A DNA stretch of 64,000 bases from the NCBI GenBank assembly GCA_021234155.1, contig JAJEKV010000008.1:6200945-6264944 (forward strand), read 5' to 3'. Every line of letters begins with the position of its first letter. The stretch's first letter is position 1. Position numbers and translations under genes: made by a program. This DNA is from Isoetes taiwanensis (lineage: Eukaryota; Streptophyta; Lycopodiopsida; Isoetales; Isoetaceae). The notes beneath the pieces are model-generated. The model worked only from the letters and a program-made list of their open reading frames with translations. It did not search any database and was not told the origin of the DNA. Below, piece by piece: positions 1-11,196 of the stretch.

Positions 1-2297
1 CCAATTTAGCCTGCTTCTCTGGGCTGAACTTGCTCACAAATCTCTCTGGACAAAGACAGCTGATGCGTGTCAGTAGATAATGATACAATATAGCACAAAG
101 TATGTACATTACCCTCCGCCTCTAATGTTAAGTTCCCATCCAAGGCATCCCTGTCTAGTTGTATGGTGTCAAGAGTGTCTTCCCAAAAGTATGCCTGCAA
201 ATTGAGTTGTTGGTGATTTTACATTCTTTCTGGAACTTATCAAAAGTGTGCTCATTGTCACCTCTTGGGCTGGTGTAGAAAAATCTCCATTTTCAATAGT
301 TTCGTTCTCTTTGATAACATCTTTCTGTACCTGGTGCTCATTGAAGGCGCACATGCTAATAGGATCTAATCTGCCTTCAGCAATAGCTGATGCTCTTGAT
401 GATGGTATATCTCTATAATGCATGTCAAAGGAACTAGAAATTAAAATCTTAAAACCTACCAGAGTATCTTTCAATCGCTGATACTATAAATTTAAATCTA
501 GGATAATAAGTTTTTCTGAAAAGAGAACTTTGGAGGTGGACAAAAGGATACGGTCCAAGAAAGTCAAGACTGTCATCAAACTCATGAGCAAAATTGTCGG
601 GAAGGGGTGTTAGATATACTAGCGAGCGCGTCCTTAAATCATACCTGCCAAAATAGCACATCATGTTTAGACCCTACTAAGCAGCAATATCAATTAGGGG
701 ACACAAAAAGTATTTACACTCTTGCATGTGAAAATACTGCCATTGCCTGCTTGAAGTCATTGGCATAATCTTCTGGAAGCACAATTTTGGTATCGAATTT
801 CAACCTCGATATTACCTGCAAATTTTCAGTTTAGATGGATGAGTAAGAACATAGATAAACCAATTAAACTCTTTGTTAAAGCATTGTTATCGTGTAAGTT
901 GCCAAGTCAAATGACAATTATGAACATACATTATTGAACTTATGCGTAACATATACATCAGCCATTGGATCCTCATTCTAGATAATTAATGCAAATATGC
1001 ACTAAGGAGTTCACCCGATCGAGGTTACGGTACTTAGAAACCAGCGCATGTGCCCGTTTTACTCCAATACCACGGGCTGAAGGAAGAAAGTCACATCCAG
1101 ATAGAACACACATACCTGCCAATTGAGTATTCAAACAGTCATCCAAAGCTCATAGATGTGACATGGGAGTATTAAAACCATACCAGTAAACAAATGTTGA
1201 GTAAAACGTGCAAAGAGCAATCCATCCTGGGGTGCCTTTTGGCATTGGAAGACCTTGCGCAAATCAATCTCTTCTGCATTGCCATAGCGGTCCATTTTGT
1301 AAATAACCTAGTCGTGCAAGCTTCAAAAAATAGCCAATATATATGAATCAATCAGCAGCCAACCTCTTACAGCTCTTCTTACCACATTGCATCCATATGC
1401 AAGCAAATCACTGTCTTCACTAATAACGGCAGAAATGCCTCCCTCCATTGGATCCAACTTGGCTAGCATTGCAAGCTGAGCGTCAGCCTCATAGGGAGCC
1501 ACTACAAGACCTATAGCATTAGGCAAGTTAAATAATAACAAATCTACAAACTCCAATTAACGCTATAAAATTCTTTCTAATTACGTACCTGAATAAGCTC
1601 ATGTGCCATGTCTGGTGTAATTTCAACGGCCCTCTGAGGAGGAATACAATCTTAGAATGATCAACATAATCTGCTCCACAGCTTGCGAACATGGTAGTAT
1701 GGAGTGTGTAACTTGCCTGAAAAACTCAGTTGCCCCAATGGTGTCACCATCTGAGAGCTTTAGGCGCGCTTCTTCAAGGTTCATTCTCCTTCGTCTGTCA
1801 GGAAATGTTTTTTGAAGAACCAACAGAATGCACATTTAGATATGTATCAACGACTTAACAAACCTTTCCCGCTCGCTTCTTGTGGCTTCTTTCTGAGGTA
1901 AATGCCCCCCATCAAACACCATTACAGGTACTACTTTGTTATAACGAAGCATATTGATCCGGTGCATGCAGTACTGTACATATTGTGGAACAGAACCTTG
2001 CTGCCACATATCTTCACAGATTTCCATGCTGCAGGCATATCCTGCATACATGACACATATTCATTTCGTATCAAAACCATCAAAACAAGCAAATTATTCT
2101 GAAGCATTAAAACAGCTCACCTCCTTTGTGAAGCCATGAGTATGCATCGATGCCGACCTGCAAGTTTCAACTCTCAGATGGTCTAAATAGAGAAGAGCTT
2201 AGAACACACTTTTGCTTACTCTGAGACCAGAATACCTTTTAATCTCAACCGGCTCCACGTATGGCTTCATTGCCTTGAGAAGACCCTGAATTCCCAT
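1..2297 (-). CDS. EXO1: Exonuclease 1 (EXO1/XPG family), partial, many exons
   Basis: 5'-3' exonuclease and flap nuclease of mismatch repair and DNA-end resection, expected in the nucleus. The ATG is at 2297; exon 1 (to 2220) encodes [20 protein letters not shown] and ends at a GTAAGC donor. Next come the [12 protein letters not shown] exon (about 2121-2158), the exon with [11 protein letters not shown] (about 1864-2042), [17 protein letters not shown] (1720-1802), [14 protein letters not shown] (about 1575-1617), the XPG-I exon [19 protein letters not shown] with EDSDLLAYG (about 1380-1513), [18 protein letters not shown] (about 1195-1300) and the helix-hairpin exon [19 protein letters not shown] (about 1020-1105). 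Downstream exons at about 725-820, 530-650, 350-470 and 100-190 include [15 protein letters not shown]. The acidic metal-binding residues are present. The rest of the C-terminus lies beyond the left edge. Oddity: 6-7 residues usual between the HELIQ-type helix and [10 protein letters not shown] are absent. Exon ends are inferred by eye. Confidence 0.9.
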
Positions 2298-3950
2298 TGT
2301 TATCCTTTTGCGAAATAAAACCGATGATCAAGTCATCTCCTGAGCTTGAGAGGATGAGCACGAAAAGATCTGATGATCAAGTGATCGCTTGTAAGCATTG
2401 TCGAGACGAATCTTTAGATTGTATAATTTTAAGGATTGTATGTTTTGAAGGCAAGGAACGACGAGAGCTCTGAGAAAATAAAAAGCGCGCCAATATTTAA
2501 AGAGCGGGAAATATTTTATTTTCAAATATTTCTCGGACGTGAGAGGTCCGTTACGAATACATTTAGAGGCAGATTCACGTGGAGTTATATTTGTCCCAAC
2601 AATGATCAACAATGATGGGTCAAGCTAATTTTACTCCGGCCGGATTTCTATATTCTAGAGCAAAAAAAAATTGCCCTCCTCGCATGTCCCCTACGGTGCC
2701 CGCTTAACGAGGTTCCATTTCGCCGTACCAGGCTTCGGTCAGGTCGTCGAACAACGTCGTTCATCCCCGCCGTCCAAAAAAAAAATTCTCCTCCGGGATA
2801 TCCTTTGCCCTGCAACAGACGGGAACGCGCTTTGCGAAGTCTCGCCGTCAGGGATCGCTTTATGGGGGGTCCCGAAGTCCACAGGTCGGGCGCCCTCCTT
2901 AAGACACTGCCCCTCAAGTTTATAGTGACCCAATGGTTGAGATCAATCTTGGCCAATGGTGTTATGAGCCATAACACATTGCTACTTCATAACATCTTAG
3001 GATGTTACTAGGATGTTATCAAATGGACGAGTTAGATCGATTCTGATGGTGATCGGATGGCCCAAAACTCTTGGGGCAGTGTATTGTGTGCACGCCCGAG
3101 CCATTTTCATGGCCCTCAAATTTTTTTTTTTCGTAACACCCTCAGGCCAAGGCATTATCTACATCATCCCAAAGGGATCCCCCGATATAAGCACACAGAC
3201 AGGATCCCACTCCGGGCCGTTATTCGAGCCTCTTATGCCGGACCTGACATGCGTCAGGTGTGGCACGCAATCCACAATGTCGACATCGTCGGTCAATCTC
3301 AGCCATTGATCAAGACACCAAGCTCAGGGATCGCCCCCCTCCCTCTGTAAACTTCCACACTAGGCTGTTTCAGCTGATTTCGGACTGTTGTTATAATTCG
3401 AAACGGCCTGCTCATAACTCTACATGCTGTTTCATCTAGTTTTGCTTGGATCTACCCTTGATTTTGCATACTAATCGTTTGAAATCGCTTGCTATGGAAG
3501 TTTACGTTGAGAAACGGCCTGCAGCAGGCTGCCTCAGGATGCTCGGCCATCGCTCGCCCTAACGGGCTCGCCATGCCCTTACATCCTGAAACGGCCTACT
3601 CCAGGCCGTTACCTCTTCCTTAATGCCAGGATCAACCTCCTCGAAACTGGCTGCCGAGATCTCCTACTTGGTGATTCCAAGGCTCGAACCCCCAATGCTA
3701 TCCCCAGCGCTGGGAATAACTTGGCATTCCCAGCAGGGAATTCGCAATTGTCGATTTCGTCTGCAGTGATCTATAATCGGAACTCTCATTTCGGGGTCGC
3801 CCTTGCCATCCTTACGCCCGGGATCCATTATGCCAAACCACCTACCAGGAACCCCTTATTGGTGATCCCAGAGCGCGCGCCATCTACGGTATCCTAGCGA
3901 CAGGAATGACATCGCGATGCCCCCCTCCCATCCCAGCAGATAATTGCATT
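2298..3950. other. Intergenic, GC-rich, no gene recognised
   Basis: Upstream flank of EXO1, probably holding its promoter, though no core element can be named. From about 2660 to 3900 the base composition becomes clearly more GC-rich than the surroundings. The phrase GAAACGGCCT recurs near 3399, 3515 and 3589, which suggests a degraded repeat. Open frames here overlap on both strands and look like composition effects, not genes. Confidence 0.5.
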
Positions 3951-4016
3951 AGCCCCAAATTTGTAACGCATTATCTGTTAGCTAACGGAATAACTCATGG
4001 TGTTATTTTGGGGCCA
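3951..4016. repeat. Short palindromic/inverted repeat, left copy
   Basis: Begins GCCCCAAATTTG and ends ATTTTGGGGC, so it is itself an imperfect inverted repeat with GTTAGCTAAC in the middle. Its reverse complement resembles 13699-13770, on the other side of the retroelement. It may be a small MITE-like element or one of a pair of outer ends. The 4017-4484 stretch after it is AT-rich with T runs and no gene. Confidence 0.4.
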
Positions 4017-4484
4017 AAATGTCACAGACGTCCGAAAAAAAAGAAACCGTTTTATTTATTTGTTGCTGTAGAATGCATTTAGACCTAAACCGAAAAACAT
4101 TTCCTTTTTGTTGCGATCGTCTCTGATAGCGTTCCGGGTTTTGGTTTATGGCAGAGCCAACCATAGGAAGCGTGGTTTGTTCTGGGAGCCATCTCTTCTT
4201 CAATCTAAAGCCATATAGGGAGCCATAGGGTCTGATATAATCTGTACACTAGCAAGCCAGAGCCCTAGAGGTATGCTCTTTTCCCTTCTTACTGTTTTTT
4301 TTTTTCCAGCCAGGTATTGTGTTGCTTATGCTTCATTCTTTTGTCATTTTTTAGAATGAGGAAGGGATTTAGCAGAAGTTAGAGTACGTATTTTTAAATT
4401 CTAATTGCATATTTAGAATCATCATGGTCAAATTAGTCAGAATCATGTTTTAAATTGTTAAAATTCAGACCTTTTTTTTTTTTT

Positions 4485-6826
4485 TTATATATATAAGACA
4501 TGCCATACTACTGGAAATACTTTAAGATAGATTTTGACCAAATTCCATAAGATAAGTCCTGAGAAGGAAAATGTCAGTGAGAGTTTAATTTATTCAAAAC
4601 CAGACAAAATGGTGGATTCTCTAAACTAGGTGTGGTCTGCAGCTTGGTAATGATCTCATAGGGAATATTTGCTAAAAACCATGGGTGTCACCATCCACTA
4701 GGCTTATATGTTTAATAGGGGATAAGACATGTCTAAAATGATATTATAATAAATGGGCTTTTAACTTCCATGACCTAGGCTCAAAATTTCCATAAAGAGC
4801 AATGGGCTACATACCATGAATTGAAGATTTTTCACTACATTTAGGAATATAGAATGATTTTGTCGGGTGAATACTTCAAAATACTTAATGGTTTACCTAA
4901 CTATTAAGTAACTAAATTTGAGCCATACACGTATTAGCCTTTGCTAACCTAAGATTGAAGGATTTTTATTTCGTCCTTTAGGGTTTGGCCAAAGGCAAGC
5001 GGCCCACTAAGGAAGACTTAGGTGAGTAAGTTCAACTGTCATGTTTATCTTTATAAAGTAGAGCAAATAGATGGCCTCGACCTGCTGACTTTATTTCGAT
5101 AGCGAGAATGGATGATAGAAAAAGATGTGGTCTTCAAAGTGACCGATATCGGCATGCTACAACAGAAAGCGATCTTGATAGGACACTTAAATTTCAGGGC
5201 TTTTACCTTGTAGGTTTTACACCACAAGTAATAAAATGGCGATTATGACCACGATATGGTATGTTCTCTGACTCAGGCTCGAGAATGAGGGACCACCGAG
5301 TGAATCTGATGAAGATGAAAAGTTGGGTTTCGGCCTTAGTAATCTAGACTTGGGAGATCATACATTTAGTAAAGGAGTTTATTACGAGATGGGTCGAGCG
5401 AGGTAAAAATATGAGAGTCATGGTGGCAATAAGCAATGCGGTTATGGTGCCAAGATGCCTAAGAGTGATCTGCTACATCCTAGAAAAGATACTGAAGCAT
5501 TTGTTCGAAACACAACCCGAGGGCGATTATGAGTCCGAACAAGAAGAAATCTGTGTAATTTTGGTATATCCATTTGGTAATTTAACCATAGTTACGGGTG
5601 AATCATACAATCGGAAGGAAGTCACAAGATGTATTTGGAATGATCTAAGAATGCCTTAGGGCGCAGGTTTGATTTCTATATGCATGGTTTACTCCTGTTT
5701 ATTTATGAATAGTATAACTTTCATTCTAACAAAGCTTGGACAAGCTGGTACAAGGGGTAACAGGCCATAAGCCGAGATTACCCAAGGTACTTTTTATTCC
5801 TTGCAATGTCACCCATATTTTGGCTAACATTGTATTGAATGGTCTGCAGTCTGAGTAATCTCTTCCCTTTGTACTTTATGTTGTCCTTCTTCTTTGTTAT
5901 GTGGTGAATCTGAGGTTAGAAAATGAGAAGACAAAGTGGAGACTTGCAAAGTATTGCTGATTATAGCAAATATGGTTGTAGCGAGGACCTTTAAGAAAAT
6001 ACCAGGATAACAAGTTCCATTTTTTGTGCTTTAAAAGGAAACTTGTTACGATAAAATGTTTAAATATCGATTATATGAGGCCCGGTAGTGCCATAAGAAT
6101 CAAATTCTTGTTTAAGATTTGGATACAGTGAATCCAACTTAAAACTTATTTAAAGACATATGTATTTGAAGCGTCATGATTTTCAGTAGCTTGCTAAATG
6201 GTATTCTGCTGGCCTATTTTAGAAACACAGATTTGAAAAGTTTATCCTTAAAATTTAAAACCGAATATTCTTTGGTACTATGACATCAATTTGGTGAAAA
6301 GATCACAATTTTCTTTGGGTGACTAAATGGTTTTGGCTGGCCCATATTAAAATTACAGATCTGAATACTTTATCCACAAATTGGGAATGGATTCTATTTG
6401 GAACTATGATATCAATTTTGTAAATTTATCTGGACACCTATAGGAAGATAAATGAATAAAACATTTAATATATTTGTGGTTAGTAATGATAAAAAGAACA
6501 CACATACAAAGATGTATGTATCTGATTATGAACCTTAAAGGGTTAAGGTTTTAGTTAAAAAGTAATTGGGAATAAACATTATAATTGTTTTAAGACAAGG
6601 CAGCCATTCAAGACAAAGGTGTATTCCAGGAAGATTAAAGTGATAGTGTTTAATAGTTGTTTCGGCAAAGAATTTGTATTTAAAGACAAACTATGGACCA
6701 AGATGGATGGCACTGATCTTGTTGGCCTATACAAGACCAGAGTGATAAGACAATCAAGGGATTGACCAAGATTGATGTCAAGACTAGTATGGCTTTTTGT
6801 CTAAGCTAGTTTGACCGGGTTTTTTT
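4485..6826 (+). repeat. Left long direct repeat (pseudo-LTR)
   Basis: Matches 11190-13686 along its whole length. It lacks about 165 bases present in the right copy (about 12874-13037). Differences between the copies come in short clustered patches, many of them where the other copy reads CTG or CAG. It contains the broken copy of the acidic ORF (5220-5659). Confidence 0.85.
5220..5659 (+). pseudogene. Broken copy of the acidic repeat-borne ORF
   Basis: Corresponds to the intact frame at 11938-12360 in the right repeat. Small insertions and deletions disrupt it: only the last part (5411-5659), ending in the same residues as the right copy (RKEVTRCIWNDLRMP), stays open. It sits upstream of the reverse transcriptase region, the position of an ORF1, but cannot encode the full protein as written. 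Whether these lesions are real or assembly errors in a repeated sequence cannot be settled here. Confidence 0.6.
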
Positions 6827-7135
6827 AGACATTTCACTTGATTGGTTTAACCAATTTTGCTGGTGTCTTGGGACCAATCCTATGAGTTAAGGCAGAAAAA
6901 TATACTCTACTATGAAATACTTTTACCAGACCCTAAGTTTGAGAGTACTGTTCTGGGTACACCACATCCGGATTCAGAGTGATAAGACAACGGTGGGATT
7001 GACCTAAGTTGATGATTATGCTAACTAGACATACTTGAGATAGTGTAATCTATTATGATTTTCTAGACATTTCACTTGCATTGGTTCAACCTATGCTTGC
7101 TATGTCTTAGGGTCAATTTTATTAAACTAAGTGGT
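6735..7135 (+). repeat. Two diverged tandem units upstream of the RT region
   Basis: The block starting AGAGTGATAAGACAA at about 6738 recurs at about 6976. The block TTTCACTTG...TTGGTT...AACC recurs about 230 bases apart (about 6832 and 7066). The first unit overlaps the end of the left direct repeat; the second is internal. The role is unknown; it lies in what would be leader or intron sequence of the RT gene. Confidence 0.6.
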
Positions 7136-7186
7136 TTCATTTAAATTAATAAGTTATATTCTAACTATCTTGATACAACTTTTTAG

Positions 7187-10100
7187 GATGAATTTGACAA
7201 CAAGGTGCTAGCTCCAACTTGGAATAAAGAATTGGAAACCCTAGGGTATGCAAGCAGCAAGATCGAGTGTCCCAGCAATGCAATGCAGACTATACTATGT
7301 TGTTTCAAAGATCCACTGGTTCATAAAATCATTCTTGACAAAGAAGCACAAAGAACAGATCAACAATATTCTGCTGAGTCACACATGGGGTTCAGTGAAT
7401 GGATGTTGCAGATACCACTGATAAACAAGTGTAACAGTGTGCAGGTGTATGAGCACATCAATGGAATATACGAGGCTCTGCCACATAAAATATATAAATG
7501 GACATCCGAGGAAGATGAGGCAAAAAGGCAGTTCTTCATTGGACTTAAAGCTTTAGAGAAGGCAAACAGCATCAAACCCCAGTTCGGATATTTGGAATTG
7601 CAAGAGGAAAAGCAAGGTAATAGTATTGTGGTAGATAACGAGGATCCCTTCGGGGATATGCTGCTGTCTGACAGTGATAAAGTACAACTCAGGGGACAAA
7701 ATGATGAACAACATAATAACAGCAGCAGTAATGATTGTGAGCTAACACTGCATAATACGCACAGGTTCCCTTTGATTCCAGAGAGACTAGTTGAGTCTGG
7801 AGCTTTCTTATGTAACCAAGGCCTTTGGAGGGCAAAGAACTTTGGTGCGCTGGCACCTATCAGTTATGAAGCTTGGAAAATTCTGGGAAGTATCACACCA
7901 GCACAGTTACTGGCTGCGAAAAATGCTGCACAAAAAATGGAAAAGCTAGTTAAGAAGGAAAAAATCAAGCTCATCATTGACACAAGGTTTTTCGACAAAA
8001 AGTGTACTAAAAGTGAGTACATATATGTCAGCCAAAAAGGCCACATGGCCTATCCAACGGAAGTCAGAAATGATTTTTACCTCAAAAAATTATGGAGAAC
8101 CATGTGCCCCTACTTCAAATGTGAATGTGAGCCGATTAAGGGCAGAAACAAGGAATGTGGTGATAACATGACATGGCTTGACCATGGTATCTGGTTTCTC
8201 CTTAATCATCTTGAAGATTTATATCCTGATATGTCCAATGCTGGACGCTTTGTGACTTTTAGAAATTTCCTTATGACATGTCTTAAAACCAACATTATGG
8301 CATTTTTTTCATATCTGGAGGTCAGGAGAGTCCTGTTCGATATGACATTTCAGCTAGCCTCAGATCCTTGGGCTGACTTTAGAATTTCAAGACCCAAATG
8401 TAAGATGAATGATATTTGTGAAAAAACCATAAAAAGTATTGACTTTATGAAGGCAGTGGAGGGAGATGCTAGCACCGATGCTGAGACTTAATCCCAGAAA
8501 GGCTAGAACTAGCCTATCTAATAGCATGCAAAGTATAGTCAATGTCCCAAGGCTGACGACTGCACCTCACACTATGGCTACTTCTAGTGAAGTCACACCA
8601 TCAATTGAAGGCATTGCCATTAAAACGATGTGGAGCTATCTCGTGACAAAAGGGAAGCGGGGAGGAGGACAACAAGAAGGAAGGGCTTATCGGCTCAAAA
8701 CTCTGTTTCCAGAAATAAGGTATATCCAAAAACTGTTTTTATCATTTCTATAAAGTAGAAAAGCATTTAAATAAGGATAGGACTCCTATCAGACCATTTA
8801 AAAGTGCTTTTGGCACAAAAATATGCCATTTGGCCTGAAATATTCTCACTTACCCTAATGGGATGAGTGCGCTTGTTTGATCTTTTGACTTTAGGTATTT
8901 ATTTAGTTTTTAATATGTATAACAGAGGAGTATCAGCAAAGATTGCATGGGAAGAAGACATCTCAAAGGGGGTTTTTAAAAAGCAAGAAGAAGATAGTAC
9001 ACTGTACATTTCTGTCCAAAATTCTAGACAAGATCTGTGTCCCTAAGATTATTGATGCTGCATTTTGCAATCATTTAGGGGAAATTGGCACAAACATCAT
9101 TACTGATACCATGTTCGGGTGGAGATACACGAAAAACCTTAGAGACATATGCTACAAACCATTTGTAACCTTTGCATGTGATAGACCTGCCGGCTGTCCA
9201 TGCTCAAATTCGACTTTGCAAAAGTTCATTGACCCTAAAATAGAGCATATACGGACCACCAATCTGAATATCATCCATAATCGCACTCTTAGGAATCTTT
9301 TCAAAAAAGGCTTGAACCACATCCCTGATAAAAGCCTTGATATGCAGGAGTTTAAAAAGGATCTCAATGGGACTATAGATATGATTTTTGAGTTACACAG
9401 ATTCGTGTACCCACATATTTCAGATATGGATAAGGAAATGATTAAATAGGAAGTCTGGTTGTCTGCTTCAGAAAAAATAAAAGAGGCTTGCAAGACAGAT
9501 GGTACTAGGGCCTTCCCTTTCAATGACCAGCAAGTCACGGAGAATCTGGAGTGGCTTTGCAAGAACTTTTACATTGCCGGAATAGACAAGGCTACTAATA
9601 ATCCTTCCTTTATCTGCCCGACACACATCAGAAAGGTTGCCACTGATAGACTTAACAGTAAGGATTTTATGCCTATAGATATATCAGTACAGGATGTCAA
9701 AATTCTGATTAAGAACGAAATCTTGAATCTAATTGGAGATATACCACTAGAGTCAGACAGCCTGCCATACCTACTGGGTATATACAAGGCGCATAAACAA
9801 GAATATAGATGGATTACCAACGCCCACTGCACCATATTTACTGAAATATCTAAGATTATCACTGCTGATCTTAGTAACATTATCAGCCTATGGCCTGAAG
9901 TTACTAGATCTTTGTGTGACAGGATTTGTACTTTGCTTCCTGGCAAAGTAAATGGAAACTAGATGATTGAATCAGTCTATGATGTTGTATTAAACTTGCC
10001 TGCCAGTATAGAGGAAGCTTTTGTTGCTGATATTACACGCTGTTACGAAAACATACCTCCATGGGGAGTCAGGAATATGCCATGTCATGGAACTGGTTAT

Positions 10101-10989
10101 AGAAGCTACCTGGAAGTATATGAAAGGGAAAAATCGCAGACATGAACTTTGGATCAAAAAAGCAAGTGATGGCACATACACGGCAAAGTGGTTTAAATAT
10201 AAACCACAGGGAAAATGCTGGTTATACATGGATGCCAACAAATTTGGCAAAATCAATGCTTGGCTTTTAACAAACTGTTTTGTTAGCTTGGGAGGTAAAC
10301 TATGGAGACAAGTCTGTGGGATTCCCATGGGGTTTTCGTGTAGCCCTTGCTGGTGTAACCTGTACCTAGCATGGTACGAGGTTACTTTTATCAAGAATCT
10401 AGCCTGCCATGGTAGATACAATGATATCAAAATGTTTATGCATACCTTTAGATATATGGATGATCTTCTGGCTATTAACTGCCCAATCATCCGACAGTTC
10501 CTAGGAGATATAATACTGAATAACAGTGAGAGCATTCAAATTTATGATCTCAACAATATTGGGATTAAAGAGGAAACACAAAAGAGGCTGGGATATGAAA
10601 GTACAGAACCTCATGGATATAAAGTTAATTTCCTAAATATGGCGATTGAGATCTTCAATAAAAACAGGGGAATATACCAGACCACCAGGTATGACAAAAG
10701 GGATATTCTACCCTTTAAAGCTATCAAGTTTATCCATGCAGATAGCTGTAGACCCTATCACCAAGCTAGAAATGTTATTATCTCCCAAATCCTACCCTAC
10801 ATGTATGTAAATTCAGGGCCTGTCAATGCAACAAACGACACAGTGCAGTTAATGAGAAACTTCATCAACAATGGATTTGACTTCAGAGGGATCAAAAGAA
10901 AGGTGTTCCAGTACATAAGCAACAATGAATTTCTAGGACTTAAGTTCGATACTATGGTGCTGATGCAAGAAATCAACAGAAAACTTTAA
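7187..10989 (+). pseudogene. Telomerase/Penelope-like reverse transcriptase, degraded
   Basis: Would copy the element RNA into DNA. A splice-acceptor-like CTTTTTAG precedes 7187, and a 428-aa stretch (7205-8491) of unrecognised N-terminal sequence follows. A frame change near 8470 leads into a probable exon to about 8720, an intron-like gap, then the RT part from about 8935. RT motifs: A as VADITRCYENIP (about 10025-10060), B as GIPMGFSCSPCWCNLYLA (about 10318-10371), C as FRYMDDLLAIN with catalytic YMDD (about 10447-10480). Motif A with RCYENIP is closer to telomerase and Penelope-type RTs than to LINE or LTR RTs. Lesions: TAG at 9447-9449 and 9959-9961, both in an otherwise continuous frame, and a frameshift near 10055 between motifs A and B. 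No endonuclease domain recognised. Confidence 0.75.
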
Positions 10990-11082
10990 ATAAGGCTGGT
11001 ACAAGAAAGCTACAGGAGTTTTTAAACAGGTATTCCTAATGTCTCCCTTCTATTTATCGGGCTTTTTCTATTGCAAATATAG

Positions 11083-11196
11083 GGAAGGGTTGGCCTCTAC
11101 TGAAAACATAGGGGTCAGCCCTCCCTTTGTTTTCAGTTTAGTTTATGATAATCTGAGGCCATCACCCTACCTACGGATGGAGGTAGGCTTTTTTTA
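11083..11196 (+). terminator. GC-rich hairpins with T run after the RT region
   Basis: CCTACCT (11166-11172) pairs perfectly with AGGTAGG (11181-11187) around an 8-base loop, followed at once by C and seven T. A second possible stem lies just upstream: AGGGTTGGCC pairs imperfectly with GGTCAGCCCT around a loop (about 11085-11140). These lie exactly at the junction between RT region and right repeat, so they may form the RNA 3' structure recognised by the RT, or a transcription end signal. Function is inference. Confidence 0.45.

Noticed and set aside
5311-5335. Hammerhead ribozyme core (CTGATGA...GAAA), as found in some Penelope-like repeats
   Set aside because: The match falls in the acidic coding frame, the right repeat lacks CTGATGA, and no stems could be drawn.
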